From positions 1-64,000 of the forward strand of contig JANQWK010000060.1 of the NCBI GenBank assembly GCA_030729925.1: 64,000 bases of DNA. The letters are read 5' to 3'. Of the stretch, positions 19,220-27,490 are shown piece after piece (the stretch's first letter is position 1; every line of letters starts with the position of its first letter). This DNA is from Saprospiraceae bacterium (GTDB lineage Bacteria > Bacteroidota > Bacteroidia > Chitinophagales > Saprospiraceae). Position numbers and translations under genes: made by a program. A model generated the notes under the pieces. It worked only from the letters and a program-made list of their open reading frames with translations, had not been told where the DNA came from and searched no databases.

Positions 19220-19249
19220 CAAATGTAACAAAAACCCGTGTGATTCAAA
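19220..19249 (-). promoter_or_regulatory. Bacteroidota-type promoter of the 1409-residue surface gene
   Basis: On the minus strand TACATTTG (plus 19220-19227) fits the TAnnTTTG -7 box. A TTTG -33 box (plus CAAA, 19246-19249) lies 18 bp upstream. The start of transcription would be near 19213, giving a leader of about 70 nt. A matching arrangement precedes the paralogue. Confidence 0.68.
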
Positions 19250-19328
19250 GGAAAAAGTTAAAAAAGCCGTCGGAAAGGGAATATGGGGCAACAACCCAAC
19301 CCGGTTACTGCCCCATGTATTGAATATT

Positions 19329-22250
19329 TTATTGCATAATTACCCGTTGCAGCGTCACTTGCTCTTGATTTTCATGTCTGAGCAAGTATATCCCCTTAGG
19401 TAGATTTGACACATTAATTTGCAGCGTACTGCTTCCGTCAGTTATACTTTGACTAAGCCAGCGTTTGCCACTTAGGTCGAGGATGCTGATTTGAGACACA
19501 CCGGAAACTGTAGTAGGCACAACCACATTCAGAATTTCGCTGGCCGGGTTCGGGTAAACCTGGATCGTAGTCGCGGTAGCAGTAGGATTTACGTTCACCC
19601 CAGATGCACTGCCCGGTCTGCCTGCAACAAACAAAGCTGCGGGGGACCAGTCTGAAGAAGTCTCCCCACAAACGGATTGCACCTGCCACTCATAGACTTG
19701 TCCCCTTTGCAAGCGAGAAACCATGTAGCGGTTAATGTTTGTTCGGTAAGTTGTCCAAGTTTCTGTTCCCTGAAGTCGGATTTGCAGGATATACTGGCTA
19801 GCCTCTCTGGCACTGATCCAGCTTAGTATAGCACTGGAACCCAGTGCAAGTTGTCTAAGATCGGATGGAACAGGACATCCATTGTCCTCTTGGCAAGGTG
19901 CGCAAGAACCACCGCAATCCACGCCGGTCTCATCCCCATTTTGCGTACCATCCTCACAGGTTGGCGCCGGCTCCTGTGTGCAAGACGTGCAGGAACCGCC
20001 ACAATCTACCCCGGTCTCGTCTCCATTCTGAATGCCATCTTCGCAGGTAGGTGCCGGTTCGCAAGGAACACAAGAACCACCACAATCCACGCCGGTCTCG
20101 TCGCCGTTCTGTATGCCATCCTCACAAGTTGGAACTACTGCTGCCCCACACTGTCCGGTTGCAGGATCATTGCTGTTAAAGGTACAAATATCTGTCCAGC
20201 TGCCCGTCTGTTCAGAACACATTGTCCCAATGCGCCATTCGTAATTTGCACTTCTGGCCAAGCCGCGAATCGTCTGGGACGTTTGTCGGGTTCGGAAATC
20301 ATACCAGGTTGAAGCTCCTTCCAAACGAATTTGTATGTTGTACATGGTAGCATCTTCCACAGGCTCCCAATTAAGGGTAACCCTTCCCCTGGCAAAATTG
20401 GTAACCCGCAAACCCTCCGTGGCGGGACAAACGAAACAAGGAGCGCAGGAACCCCCGCAATCCACGCCTGTCTCATCCCCATTTTGCGTACCATCTTCGC
20501 AGGTAGGCGCGGGTACTTCCACACAAGGAGCGCAAGAACCACCACAATCTATGCCAGTCTCATCGCCATTCTGGATTCCATCTTCACAGGTAGGTGCCGG
20601 TTCGCAAGGAATACAAGAACCACCGCAATCCACACCGGTCTCATCCCCGTTTTGGAGTCCATCTTCACAAGTAGGTGCCGGTTCGCAAGGAGCGCAAGAA
20701 CCACCGCAATCCACGCCTGTCTCATCCCCGTTTTGGAGTCCATCCTCACAAGTAGAAGTCCCTCCTAGGCCTCCGCAAGGCTCGCAATAACCGCCACAAT
20801 CAATACCCGTTTCGAAGCCATTTTGAATACCATCTTCGCAGGAATTACAGTCTGTCGTAGCATTCACTCCGGTTGACCATCTTGGACTGGTTCCGGTATT
20901 CGTGCCATCGCAAACCTGGAAAACGAACGCTTGGAAGCAGGTACAGCCTTCGAGACTAATACCGAGGGAACTGAGATCAAGGGTAAAACTATCGGTCATA
21001 TAAATATTACCGGCAATGGTATCCTGAACGGTAAACTTACTAAGTCGGTCGTTATTTGACCCGATCAGGATTTCGTGGATATAGGAATTATCTATATTCG
21101 GACGGGTGGAAGCCGTATCCGGGTTCATCATTGTCATGTTGCAACTTCCTCCCTGGTAAATGCGCAATTTGAACTGGTGGTTGGTCGTCTGCATATTGGC
21201 TCTCCAGCCAATTTTGATCTTATTATAAGCGGTAGCAGCGGTATCCACGGCAACGGCTGTCACCGTTTCACAATTGCTGCCTATGGCTTTTGCAGTGATT
21301 TTGGAATTCATTGAGGTATTGATCATGCCATCCCCATCGAAAGAATAGGTGATTTTATGGCAGGTCTGGCCATTGACCTCCTCTGTGGTCACTTTGATCG
21401 AATCACCGGTTTCGACCCAACCATTAGCAACAGTCTGATTAAACGCCAAATTGGTGCTGTACGTCAGCTCCAATTCATAATTTTCTGCCACTGCGATAGG
21501 TGCCCAATCCTGCAAACAAACATACACGAACTGGCTGGTTTGCTGATAATCTTTATACCAACTCAGGTTAAAGGTCTCCTCTTCCCCTTGCAGCGCATCC
21601 ACATAAATAATTCGGTTGTCGGTGCAATATCCGTGCATGGAACTATCCTGAACACTTTGGAAATTGGACTTGGAAGTGATCATATCAAATGAAAAAGGAA
21701 TAGCCTCTCCAAAGCGGGTCGAAAAAGGAGAACAGCCGGATCCCGGATCATCGCAGCGCTGTTGGATAGACACATACACCGAATCCAGTCCACCGAATAA
21801 GGTAGGAGGATCTGTCGTCATGCAGTTTGTTCCACCTGTCACATAGGTCAGATCGCCGGGAGCTACATCCACTATCAGGCTATTGCCGGTAGTCCGCACA
21901 TAAGTTGGTCCACTGGTCGTACCTACGGTAAAGGGATCCGTCAAATAAACACAACTATCCTTAGTAATCACCTGCATCACCCAATAGTGATCGCGAAAAG
22001 CGCTTGGATCGGAAGTCGTTCCACCCGCTGCAAACTCAATCCTAAGCTTGTAGTCTCTTGCATTGGCACAGGAAGGTGGTACTTCAGTAATAGAAGTAAT
22101 TGCAGGACTCGCGCAGCCAGATGCTATGGATGGGCAGGATCCCCCTTCGGGAAAACTTTGGGCCACGAGGGGCTGTCCGAGGGATATCAAAAGCGCAAAA
22201 AAAAGAAAGAAGCACCTTGGTGTTTTGAATAAAACTTTGACAGGCATCAT
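19329..22250 (-). CDS. T9SS-exported surface protein with Cys-rich repeats, paralogue of 14915-19144
   Basis: A 973-residue exported protein. It has a signal peptide ending near LVAQ (about 31), an N-terminal domain closely similar to that of the 1409-residue neighbour (shared stretches such as DHYWVMQVITKDSCVY against NHYWVMQVITKDSCVY), five consecutive four-cysteine repeats, an FN3-like domain, three more repeats, a second FN3-like domain, and a T9SS sorting domain (VYPNPASE to RVIMQ). Its repeats are of the NGDETGVDCGGSC type, whereas the neighbour mostly has NQGETG. Likely a cell-surface structural or adhesive protein arising from a tandem gene duplication; no catalytic motif is seen. Confidence 0.85.
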   Translation of the reverse strand: MMPVKVLFKTPRCFFLFFALLISLGQPLVAQSFPEGGSCPSIASGCASPAITSITEVPPSCANARDYKLRIEFAAGGTTSDPSAFRDHYWVMQVITKDSCVYLTDPFTVGTTSGPTYVRTTGNSLIVDVAPGDLTYVTGGTNCMTTDPPTLFGGLDSVYVSIQQRCDDPGSGCSPFSTRFGEAIPFSFDMITSKSNFQSVQDSSMHGYCTDNRIIYVDALQGEEETFNLSWYKDYQQTSQFVYVCLQDWAPIAVAENYELELTYSTNLAFNQTVANGWVETGDSIKVTTEEVNGQTCHKITYSFDGDGMINTSMNSKITAKAIGSNCETVTAVAVDTAATAYNKIKIGWRANMQTTNHQFKLRIYQGGSCNMTMMNPDTASTRPNIDNSYIHEILIGSNNDRLSKFTVQDTIAGNIYMTDSFTLDLSSLGISLEGCTCFQAFVFQVCDGTNTGTSPRWSTGVNATTDCNSCEDGIQNGFETGIDCGGYCEPCGGLGGTSTCEDGLQNGDETGVDCGGSCAPCEPAPTCEDGLQNGDETGVDCGGSCIPCEPAPTCEDGIQNGDETGIDCGGSCAPCVEVPAPTCEDGTQNGDETGVDCGGSCAPCFVCPATEGLRVTNFARGRVTLNWEPVEDATMYNIQIRLEGASTWYDFRTRQTSQTIRGLARSANYEWRIGTMCSEQTGSWTDICTFNSNDPATGQCGAAVVPTCEDGIQNGDETGVDCGGSCVPCEPAPTCEDGIQNGDETGVDCGGSCTSCTQEPAPTCEDGTQNGDETGVDCGGSCAPCQEDNGCPVPSDLRQLALGSSAILSWISAREASQYILQIRLQGTETWTTYRTNINRYMVSRLQRGQVYEWQVQSVCGETSSDWSPAALFVAGRPGSASGVNVNPTATATTIQVYPNPASEILNVVVPTTVSGVSQISILDLSGKRWLSQSITDGSSTLQINVSNLPKGIYLLRHENQEQVTLQRVIMQ
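19945..20840. repeat. DNA repeats encoding the four-cysteine modules (973-residue protein)
   Basis: Within the 973-residue gene, eight near-identical repeat units occur in two blocks (about 19.89-20.13 kb with three units, and 20.44-20.84 kb with five). Typical spacing is 81 to 87 bp (27-29 codons), with units such as the GGTGCCGGTTCGCAAGGA linker repeated almost unchanged. The high nucleotide identity between units indicates recent duplication or gene conversion and makes unit loss or gain likely. Block edges are approximate. Confidence 0.75.
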
Positions 22251-22294
22251 GAATGTCCGGTTTAGTGTTATGTGATAGTGAAGTGATCCCAGAG

Positions 22295-22314
22295 GGACGA
22301 AACATGATTAGGTT
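22295..22314 (-). promoter_or_regulatory. Conserved leader element upstream of the 973-residue surface gene
   Basis: GGACGAAACATGATTAGGTT (plus strand), 45 bp before the ATG, is identical at 19 of 20 positions to the element before the paralogue (19188-19207). The surrounding leader is much less similar, so conservation is local. Confidence 0.6.
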
Positions 22315-22332
22315 ATAGGAAACTAAGCCCTA

Positions 22333-22362
22333 CAAATGTAGAAAAAACCTGTTGGTTTCGAA
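22333..22362 (-). promoter_or_regulatory. Promoter of the 973-residue surface gene
   Basis: TACATTTG on the minus strand (plus 22333-22340) matches the TAnnTTTG -7 box and is identical to the paralogue's box. A TTCG sequence (plus CGAA, 22359-22362) stands at the -33 position with the same 18-bp spacing, one base off TTTG. Confidence 0.6.
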
Positions 22363-22378
22363 AAGTTATCGGCATAAA

Positions 22379-23527
22379 TTAGAAAGGTTCATAAAAAGGT
22401 CGTTCTGTATCTGAAATCGAAGACTCGGGAATAGGTTGACCGAGATGATACCTGGAATAAAAATAATTGGGGGATTTGACCTCATTGTTCCATTCCTGGT
22501 GAAATGCTTCCATGGTTGATCCGGCGGTAGGAGGAATTAACCAACTCCAGTCACCTGTAACCGCTCTACCCTCGGTACTTTCCCGTTCGGTGAACTTCAT
22601 AAACTGTTTGGCTGCATTATGATGATCAATGAGGGTAACCCCGGCTTTCCGGAAACTAAACCAAACAGCCTCTTGCAAGACCACTAAAGCTTTGTCCTTC
22701 CAGACCTGGAAATGGGGATCCTGGTCGAGGTGTAGTTTTTCCGCGATCAGCGGCAACAAATTATAGCGATGGGTGTCGCCCAGGTTGCGCACTGCAATCT
22801 CTGTAAGCATGTACCACCCATTAAAAGGAGCAGCAGGATATAAAATTCCGCCAATCTCCAGCACCATATTAGAAATCAGGGGAACTGCATACCAGCGGAT
22901 ACCCAGATCGGCAAACCACGCGTAGTCAGGGTGTTCGATATATACCTCAGGAACTTCCTTTTCCCAGGTAAACAGCTTCGGCACCCCATCTGAACCGCTG
23001 ATGACGGTAGGCAGCAAATCGAAAGCTGTCTTCTTACCCTTCCAACCCTGTCGCACGCAAAACTCCGTAAATGCCAGCATAGCGGGATCTCCCAAAACCG
23101 CCCCCTCTGCTGTTGTCCAAGCTGCATAGCGAAACAATTGGGGATTCCATATTCGCAACGCAGCTGCTGCACCTGGAAATGCGGGACGGTACACCGAAAT
23201 AGCTGATCTGATCTTACCGTCGTTCCAGGCATAATCCAGGTGTTCCTGAAGGTCTTTGAACACCAATTCGGGATCAGACAAGTGCCGCATATCCCGAACC
23301 TTTAGCGTTTTCCAAAACAAACGCCCTATACACCGATTGCTGTTGCGCCATGCGACCTTTGCCCCAAACTCCAGTTCCTCCGGAGTATGGGTATAAGTTT
23401 CGGTCAGTTCGATCTCTCGTGCTATCTCTGCCAAGCGTTCCTCCTTTCCAGGAAGTCCCTCCTCGTCAAAAAATAAGTTTATAAAATCGGTCGCCGACGC
23501 CAACAAACTCACCTGTACCTCCTCCAT
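22379..23527 (-). CDS. nos: Nitric oxide synthase oxygenase (bacterial NOS)
   Basis: A 382-residue stand-alone NOS oxygenase domain. It has the haem-thiolate motif WRNSNRCIGR (Cys66), the substrate-arginine region FNGWYMLTEI with Glu243, the pterin-side segment DHHNAA (311-316), and the WSW aromatic pair (Trp337, Trp339). It is slightly longer than the Bacillus enzymes (about 360). There is no fused reductase, so it must borrow electrons from a cellular flavodoxin/ferredoxin reductase. It would oxidise arginine to NO and citrulline via N-hydroxyarginine. It lies alone between the surface-protein gene and a divergent lipoprotein gene. Confidence 0.95.
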   Translation of the reverse strand: MEEVQVSLLASATDFINLFFDEEGLPGKEERLAEIAREIELTETYTHTPEELEFGAKVAWRNSNRCIGRLFWKTLKVRDMRHLSDPELVFKDLQEHLDYAWNDGKIRSAISVYRPAFPGAAAALRIWNPQLFRYAAWTTAEGAVLGDPAMLAFTEFCVRQGWKGKKTAFDLLPTVISGSDGVPKLFTWEKEVPEVYIEHPDYAWFADLGIRWYAVPLISNMVLEIGGILYPAAPFNGWYMLTEIAVRNLGDTHRYNLLPLIAEKLHLDQDPHFQVWKDKALVVLQEAVWFSFRKAGVTLIDHHNAAKQFMKFTERESTEGRAVTGDWSWLIPPTAGSTMEAFHQEWNNEVKSPNYFYSRYHLGQPIPESSISDTERPFYEPF

Positions 23528-23587
23528 GTTGCTATTATTAGATTGCTAAGGTAACAACAAGAAAGGGATGGGGTTTAGGAGCTATCT

Positions 23588-23595
23588 CAAAATTA
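23588..23595 (-). promoter_or_regulatory. nos: Candidate -7 box for the NOS gene
   Basis: The minus strand reads TAATTTTG here, a match to TAnnTTTG, about 60 bp before the NOS start codon. No clear TTTG -33 element is found at the right spacing, so support is moderate. Confidence 0.4.
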
Positions 23596-23734
23596 TACCC
23601 AGTGCTAAAAAATACGGAATAGTGCATTTTAATAATTTTGAGGTGGGTGAAACCGGGTACATTATGCAAGATTTTTTTCTAATAATTTTTAAAAAATGAT
23701 TTTTATTTATATTTTAGACCAAATAAAAATTATT

Positions 23735-24637
23735 ATGAACAAATTTCATAAATATTTTTGGAGTCTGCTATTGGGGGCAAGCTTACAAAGCTGTTTTGAT
23801 CCACCCGTAATTGAGTCCCAGGTAGCCTCGGTGCAAATACCTAAGGACACTATAACCGTCGCTAAAAAAGAACCACAGGTAACCCCGTTACAAACACCTA
23901 AGGACTCTGTAACCATCGCTAAAAAAGATATTATACTCAAATTCAGAGTATTAGAACCTAAAACACTACTGGAAGCGCACTATCCTGGCATGAAAATAAA
24001 GGATTCTCGTACCCGATACCAAATAGACCTGGAGGACAATTTCGGAGAAGAAGTGGTCTATCACAATACTTATTACATCACCCAATATGACTCAATACTT
24101 GCACTTGTTGTTTTTGAAAATTACGTGCTTGAGGATGGAAAGCGGGGTAGCTGCAGTTTTTGTTCGGGAGGTTACACAATAGCCAAATATGTCAAACAAA
24201 AGAATTTTTGGGTATTCCAACAATTTGAATCTTGCGAGTGCGGATCAGCTGACTACGGGAATGTAAGTCCATTCGAGCTGATTGAAGTAGGAAACGAAAC
24301 CTTCTTTGTGTCCCAACTGGACGGCAGCCGGCAGGGATATGGAAGATATTTCATTGAAGTTTGTAACACCCGGAATTTTAGTAATTCCCTGCAGTTGATG
24401 ATGATAGGAAATGACAATTTAGGAACTGGTATGGATCCACAATGGGGCTTCACCAGTAGTTATCGCTTTTACGAAAGTCGAGGGACGATCTACCTTGAAA
24501 TCATATCAAAAGGGACTTATGATCCTCAAAACCAACGTCAACCAAAAGATCAAATTAGTGATTATTTTAGGGGAACATTGTTTGAGTATAATCCCGAAAC
24601 CCTGCTATTCAAAGAAATTCCAAAAATTGACGAATAA
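23735..24637 (+). CDS. Unknown lipoprotein with a 19-residue tandem duplication
   Basis: With the ATG at 23735 the product has 300 residues. The open frame extends 13 codons upstream, but the lipoprotein signal (LQSC, Cys20) starts properly at the internal ATG. After the signal, two 19-residue units (QVASVQIPKDTITVAKKEP and QVTPLQTPKDSVTIAKKDI) repeat in tandem, encoded by two 57-bp copies at 23819-23875 and 23876-23932. The rest has Cys-rich SCSFCSGG and SCECGS segments and no recognised fold. Base composition is more AT-rich than the neighbours, which hints at transfer. Function unknown. Confidence 0.7.
   Translation: MNKFHKYFWSLLLGASLQSCFDPPVIESQVASVQIPKDTITVAKKEPQVTPLQTPKDSVTIAKKDIILKFRVLEPKTLLEAHYPGMKIKDSRTRYQIDLEDNFGEEVVYHNTYYITQYDSILALVVFENYVLEDGKRGSCSFCSGGYTIAKYVKQKNFWVFQQFESCECGSADYGNVSPFELIEVGNETFFVSQLDGSRQGYGRYFIEVCNTRNFSNSLQLMMIGNDNLGTGMDPQWGFTSSYRFYESRGTIYLEIISKGTYDPQNQRQPKDQISDYFRGTLFEYNPETLLFKEIPKIDE
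23819..23932 (+). repeat. Two tandem 57-bp repeats inside the unknown lipoprotein gene
   Basis: Copy 1 (23819-23875) and copy 2 (23876-23932) share a core CTAAGGAC and CGCTAAAAAAG in register. The period is 57 bp and keeps the frame, duplicating 19 residues directly after the lipid-attachment region, where it would lengthen a flexible linker. Confidence 0.8.
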
Positions 24638-24646
24638 CCCCACCCA

Positions 24647-25102
24647 ATGGCAATCAGTTTCAACAAAATCGTACCTTTTATTACCGAAAAACTGCCTCTC
24701 AGTACAGTAGCTACCCTTATTTTAGACTGTCTGATCATTGATCAAAAGCTGGCGCATCCGGAGGAGCAGTCGTGGTATTTCAAAGCTGGCATACAGGGAC
24801 AACAGCAGCGTTTAAAAAAACTGGAAGCGCACTATGAAGAAATGCGCGAGCATTTTAATACGACAAACAGGGATGGGTGGATGGAGTATATTGCAATACA
24901 CAAAGAGAAAGCCTTGAATATCCGAAAGGCAAGTAATGGATACCTGTCACAAATCCAGCTAATAGCCATCGAAATGAGTGAAGGGCTAGTGCGCTATGGG
25001 GAAGAAATGTTGGCTTTAAAAGCAAGACTCCAGGAGTTGCGGCCGTTTCGAGCATACAAAGATTACCCACAAGAACTGGAACTAATTCTTGAGGTGGGTT
25101 AG
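24647..25102 (+). CDS. Hypothetical protein, helical
   Basis: A 151-residue, mostly helical protein of charged and hydrophobic residues (QQRLKKLEAHYEEMREHF near 45-62). No signal peptide and no recognised family. It begins nine bases after the lipoprotein stop, suggesting co-transcription. The convergent exonuclease gene ends 18 bp beyond it. Not recognised; it could be an immunity-type or cytoplasmic partner of the lipoprotein, but nothing in the sequence shows this. Confidence 0.6.
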   Translation: MAISFNKIVPFITEKLPLSTVATLILDCLIIDQKLAHPEEQSWYFKAGIQGQQQRLKKLEAHYEEMREHFNTTNRDGWMEYIAIHKEKALNIRKASNGYLSQIQLIAIEMSEGLVRYGEEMLALKARLQELRPFRAYKDYPQELELILEVG

Positions 25103-25120
25103 AAACGACACTTCACATTC

Positions 25121-25663
25121 CTAATACTGCCACACATCCAGGTATTTGCCAAAAATTTTCGCCAGATTTTCGGCATCGGAGATGGCGCGATGGTGAATGC
25201 CGGTAAATTCGAATCCTTCCCTTTCTACGGCCGATTTAAGTCCAATCGGGTGGCGGTGGCGGCGCATTTCCTGGTATTGATGTTTGATATTCATGTGAGG
25301 ATCAACCCAATCGGAATCCATTTCGTGCAAGTCACAGTTTTCGATAAGCAGTTTACGGTCGAAAGACCCCCAGGAGCAAAGCACAAAATCGTCATCGAAG
25401 GACTCTGCCCAATCGAGAAACATCTCGGAAGCTTCGGGAAAGCGGGGAGCTCTGGCTACGTTCTTTTGTTCAATGGAAGTCAATTTTTGGCAATAGAACG
25501 AGAGGTAGGGATGCACCACCGGTTGCACGAAGGTGCTGAATACGTCTTCTACCTCACCGTAAGGATTGAGCAGGTAGGCACCGATTTCGATGATTTCCTG
25601 CTTCATTAATGCAGGTTTTCCTTCCCAGCAGGTAGCCTCGAGGTCGTAAATGACAAAATTCAC
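25121..25663 (-). CDS. 3'-5' exonuclease, ERI1/KapD-like (DEDDh)
   Basis: A 180-residue DEDDh exonuclease. The first motif is DLEATC (Asp7, Glu9); the third region ends HHRAISDAENLAKI (His and Asp of the DEDDh box near 162-167). The DLEATCW form points to the ERI1/KapD-like branch that trims RNA 3' ends, although DNA activity cannot be excluded. The start codon is GTG at 25663; no in-frame ATG fits. It sits 53 bp downstream of the acyltransferase gene on the same strand. Confidence 0.85.
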   Translation of the reverse strand: MNFVIYDLEATCWEGKPALMKQEIIEIGAYLLNPYGEVEDVFSTFVQPVVHPYLSFYCQKLTSIEQKNVARAPRFPEASEMFLDWAESFDDDFVLCSWGSFDRKLLIENCDLHEMDSDWVDPHMNIKHQYQEMRRHRHPIGLKSAVEREGFEFTGIHHRAISDAENLAKIFGKYLDVWQY

Positions 25664-25716
25664 GGGCGATAACTTCTGTTTGTAGTAAAGTTACCTGTTT
25701 TCACAGGGTTTTCCAA

Positions 25717-27429
25717 TTATTCTTCAAACAAGGGGATGCTTTTATTCCCTTCGACTGGGGGAATGACACCCTCCAAGTTGTAATAATCAAGTCTATTATG
25801 GTAGAAGAACAAAGTTTTGAGGTTTTGGCTCACCACTTTGCCCTGTTTGTTGAATTTAAGGGGTTTGAAATAGTGATAAGACCCCAAATGCCGGATACCG
25901 TCTTTAAGGATGACCTCGGGATCTTGTCGGAGTATGGGTGACAATTTGACCTTACCTGCGGCCTCCTGAGCCAGGAGGGACGCGCGCACACTGGAGATGA
26001 TTTGCATCAGTCCCGACTTTGAAAAAACAATATCTTCCGGGGGAAGGCGGAGAATGCCGTACAGATCCAGTTTGGGATCCTGCATTTTCAGCCATTCAAA
26101 AGCGGCGTAAGCGGTAAGGTGGCTGCTAAGTACAATATTGTACCGAAAATAGCTCTCCACTACCTTATCGGCCAAAATCCGGGTATATTCCCCATCACGT
26201 TGAGGATCGGTCACTAATTTGCCATCTCGCATAAAGTACTCGGCAATATCAATCTGCTTACCGTATTGGTCGAAGCTCTCCCCGGCAGCGTTTACCACAT
26301 TACCCATGACATCCATTGGTTCCCCGAAGGAGATCATGACATCATTTTTTTGCGAAAAAGAATGCCAAGAGTAGGTTAGAATTTGATACAACTGGTTGGA
26401 GCGATCCTTTTCCCGCAGGTATTTTTCGCGTCCCATGCGGCGAAGGTGTTGTTCGATCAGGAAGCGCGCTTCCAGGACGAAGTGATAACTCAGGATCATG
26501 GGCACCACAAAAATCTTTTCGCCTTTTCCGCTCTCCATGTTGCTCCGCTGGGCTTCGACAAGCGTACTTAACAGCCCCAGCTTAAGTTTTGTCTCCAGGG
26601 AACCACTCCTGGATCGGGTTCCTCCGGGAAAAAACACACTGTTGGTGCCGCGTTGTAAAGCGAGGCTCGACATATTTTTCAGCGTCTCGAGGTAAATCGC
26701 ATTCTTTTTCCGGCGATCTACCCGGTATGCTCCCAGGCGGTTCATAAAATAAGCGGCGATTCCGGAATTGTATAAATTTAGCCCGGCTCCGTAAATAGGT
26801 GCAGGTATGCCTACAAAAGTATCGATAGCAAAGCCCACCAGGATCGAATCCAGGTTGCTGAAATGCGTAGGTAAAAATACCAGGGTGCCTTTAGACATCA
26901 GCTCGCGAATTTTGTCGAGCGGCCCATCCACGATCATTCGGTCTGACAGACGCATCTTGTTCCCCCAGATATCGAACAAGTTTTTCGCGGCAGCGGTATT
27001 AAGCAGACGGGTAAAAAACAGGGTAAGGAATTTACGGGCAAAGCGAAAGGTACCGATTTTAAATGTACCCACAATCTCTTCTGCGTAACGTTGAATGAGG
27101 CTCTCGAAAATCTCCCGATTGATTACTCTGGTTTGATCCGCTGTTTGCCCGATCGAACTTTTGATCAATTTTTGCTGCAGGCGCTTAAAAAACTGCTCTT
27201 CTTTTGCCGGATCTACCTTCCAGGGTTCCTCTTTCACGCGGATGCGCTCGAGATAAATGGTTTTATTGATGACATCAGTCTGTTTCTCCAGGGGAAGTTC
27301 CAGGAAGTAGGCCAAGGTTTGATCTTGTATTTCACGGACAAACCGCTTTCGATCTTCACTGAGCAAGTAAATAGGCCACTCCGAAATATTGGGCATCACG
27401 TGTGGAAGCAGCGAACTCTTTGGACTCAT
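25717..27429 (-). CDS. PlsB-like glycerol-phosphate acyltransferase
   Basis: A 570-residue acyltransferase. The PlsC/LPLAT motif I appears as TH-FSNL-D (His189, Asp194), with a Thr in place of the usual Asn before the His. Motif III appears as FPGGTRS (267-273). The long N- and C-terminal regions fit glycerol-3-phosphate rather than lysophosphatidate acyltransferases. Predicted to acylate a glycerol phosphate at the inner membrane. ATG at 27429; upstream lies engB (61 bp), same direction. Confidence 0.8.
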   Translation of the reverse strand: MSPKSSLLPHVMPNISEWPIYLLSEDRKRFVREIQDQTLAYFLELPLEKQTDVINKTIYLERIRVKEEPWKVDPAKEEQFFKRLQQKLIKSSIGQTADQTRVINREIFESLIQRYAEEIVGTFKIGTFRFARKFLTLFFTRLLNTAAAKNLFDIWGNKMRLSDRMIVDGPLDKIRELMSKGTLVFLPTHFSNLDSILVGFAIDTFVGIPAPIYGAGLNLYNSGIAAYFMNRLGAYRVDRRKKNAIYLETLKNMSSLALQRGTNSVFFPGGTRSRSGSLETKLKLGLLSTLVEAQRSNMESGKGEKIFVVPMILSYHFVLEARFLIEQHLRRMGREKYLREKDRSNQLYQILTYSWHSFSQKNDVMISFGEPMDVMGNVVNAAGESFDQYGKQIDIAEYFMRDGKLVTDPQRDGEYTRILADKVVESYFRYNIVLSSHLTAYAAFEWLKMQDPKLDLYGILRLPPEDIVFSKSGLMQIISSVRASLLAQEAAGKVKLSPILRQDPEVILKDGIRHLGSYHYFKPLKFNKQGKVVSQNLKTLFFYHNRLDYYNLEGVIPPVEGNKSIPLFEE

Positions 27430-27490
27430 TTAAAGCTGGTTTTTATCAGGCGGGAAAGTTAGACAAAAAACTCCAATAGAGCCGGACAAA

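Noticed and set aside
19283-19316. Inverted repeat ATGGGGCA ... TGCCCCAT after the 973-residue gene
   Set aside because: An 8-bp stem with an 18-base loop and no T-run; may be a weak terminator but is not convincing on sequence alone.
19851-20790. Several overlapping plus-strand open frames opposite the 973-residue gene
   Set aside because: All are shadows of the repeat units (short repeated low-complexity peptides) in the opposite strand; no independent gene evidence.
19890-20840. CRISPR-like array of regularly spaced repeats
   Set aside because: Units are in-frame, coding and of variable spacing; no conserved palindromic repeat, no unique spacers, no cas genes.
22379-25102. NOS plus unknown lipoprotein as an integrated mobile island
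   Set aside because: No integrase, transposase, flanking repeats or tRNA site are visible, so a mobile element cannot be claimed.
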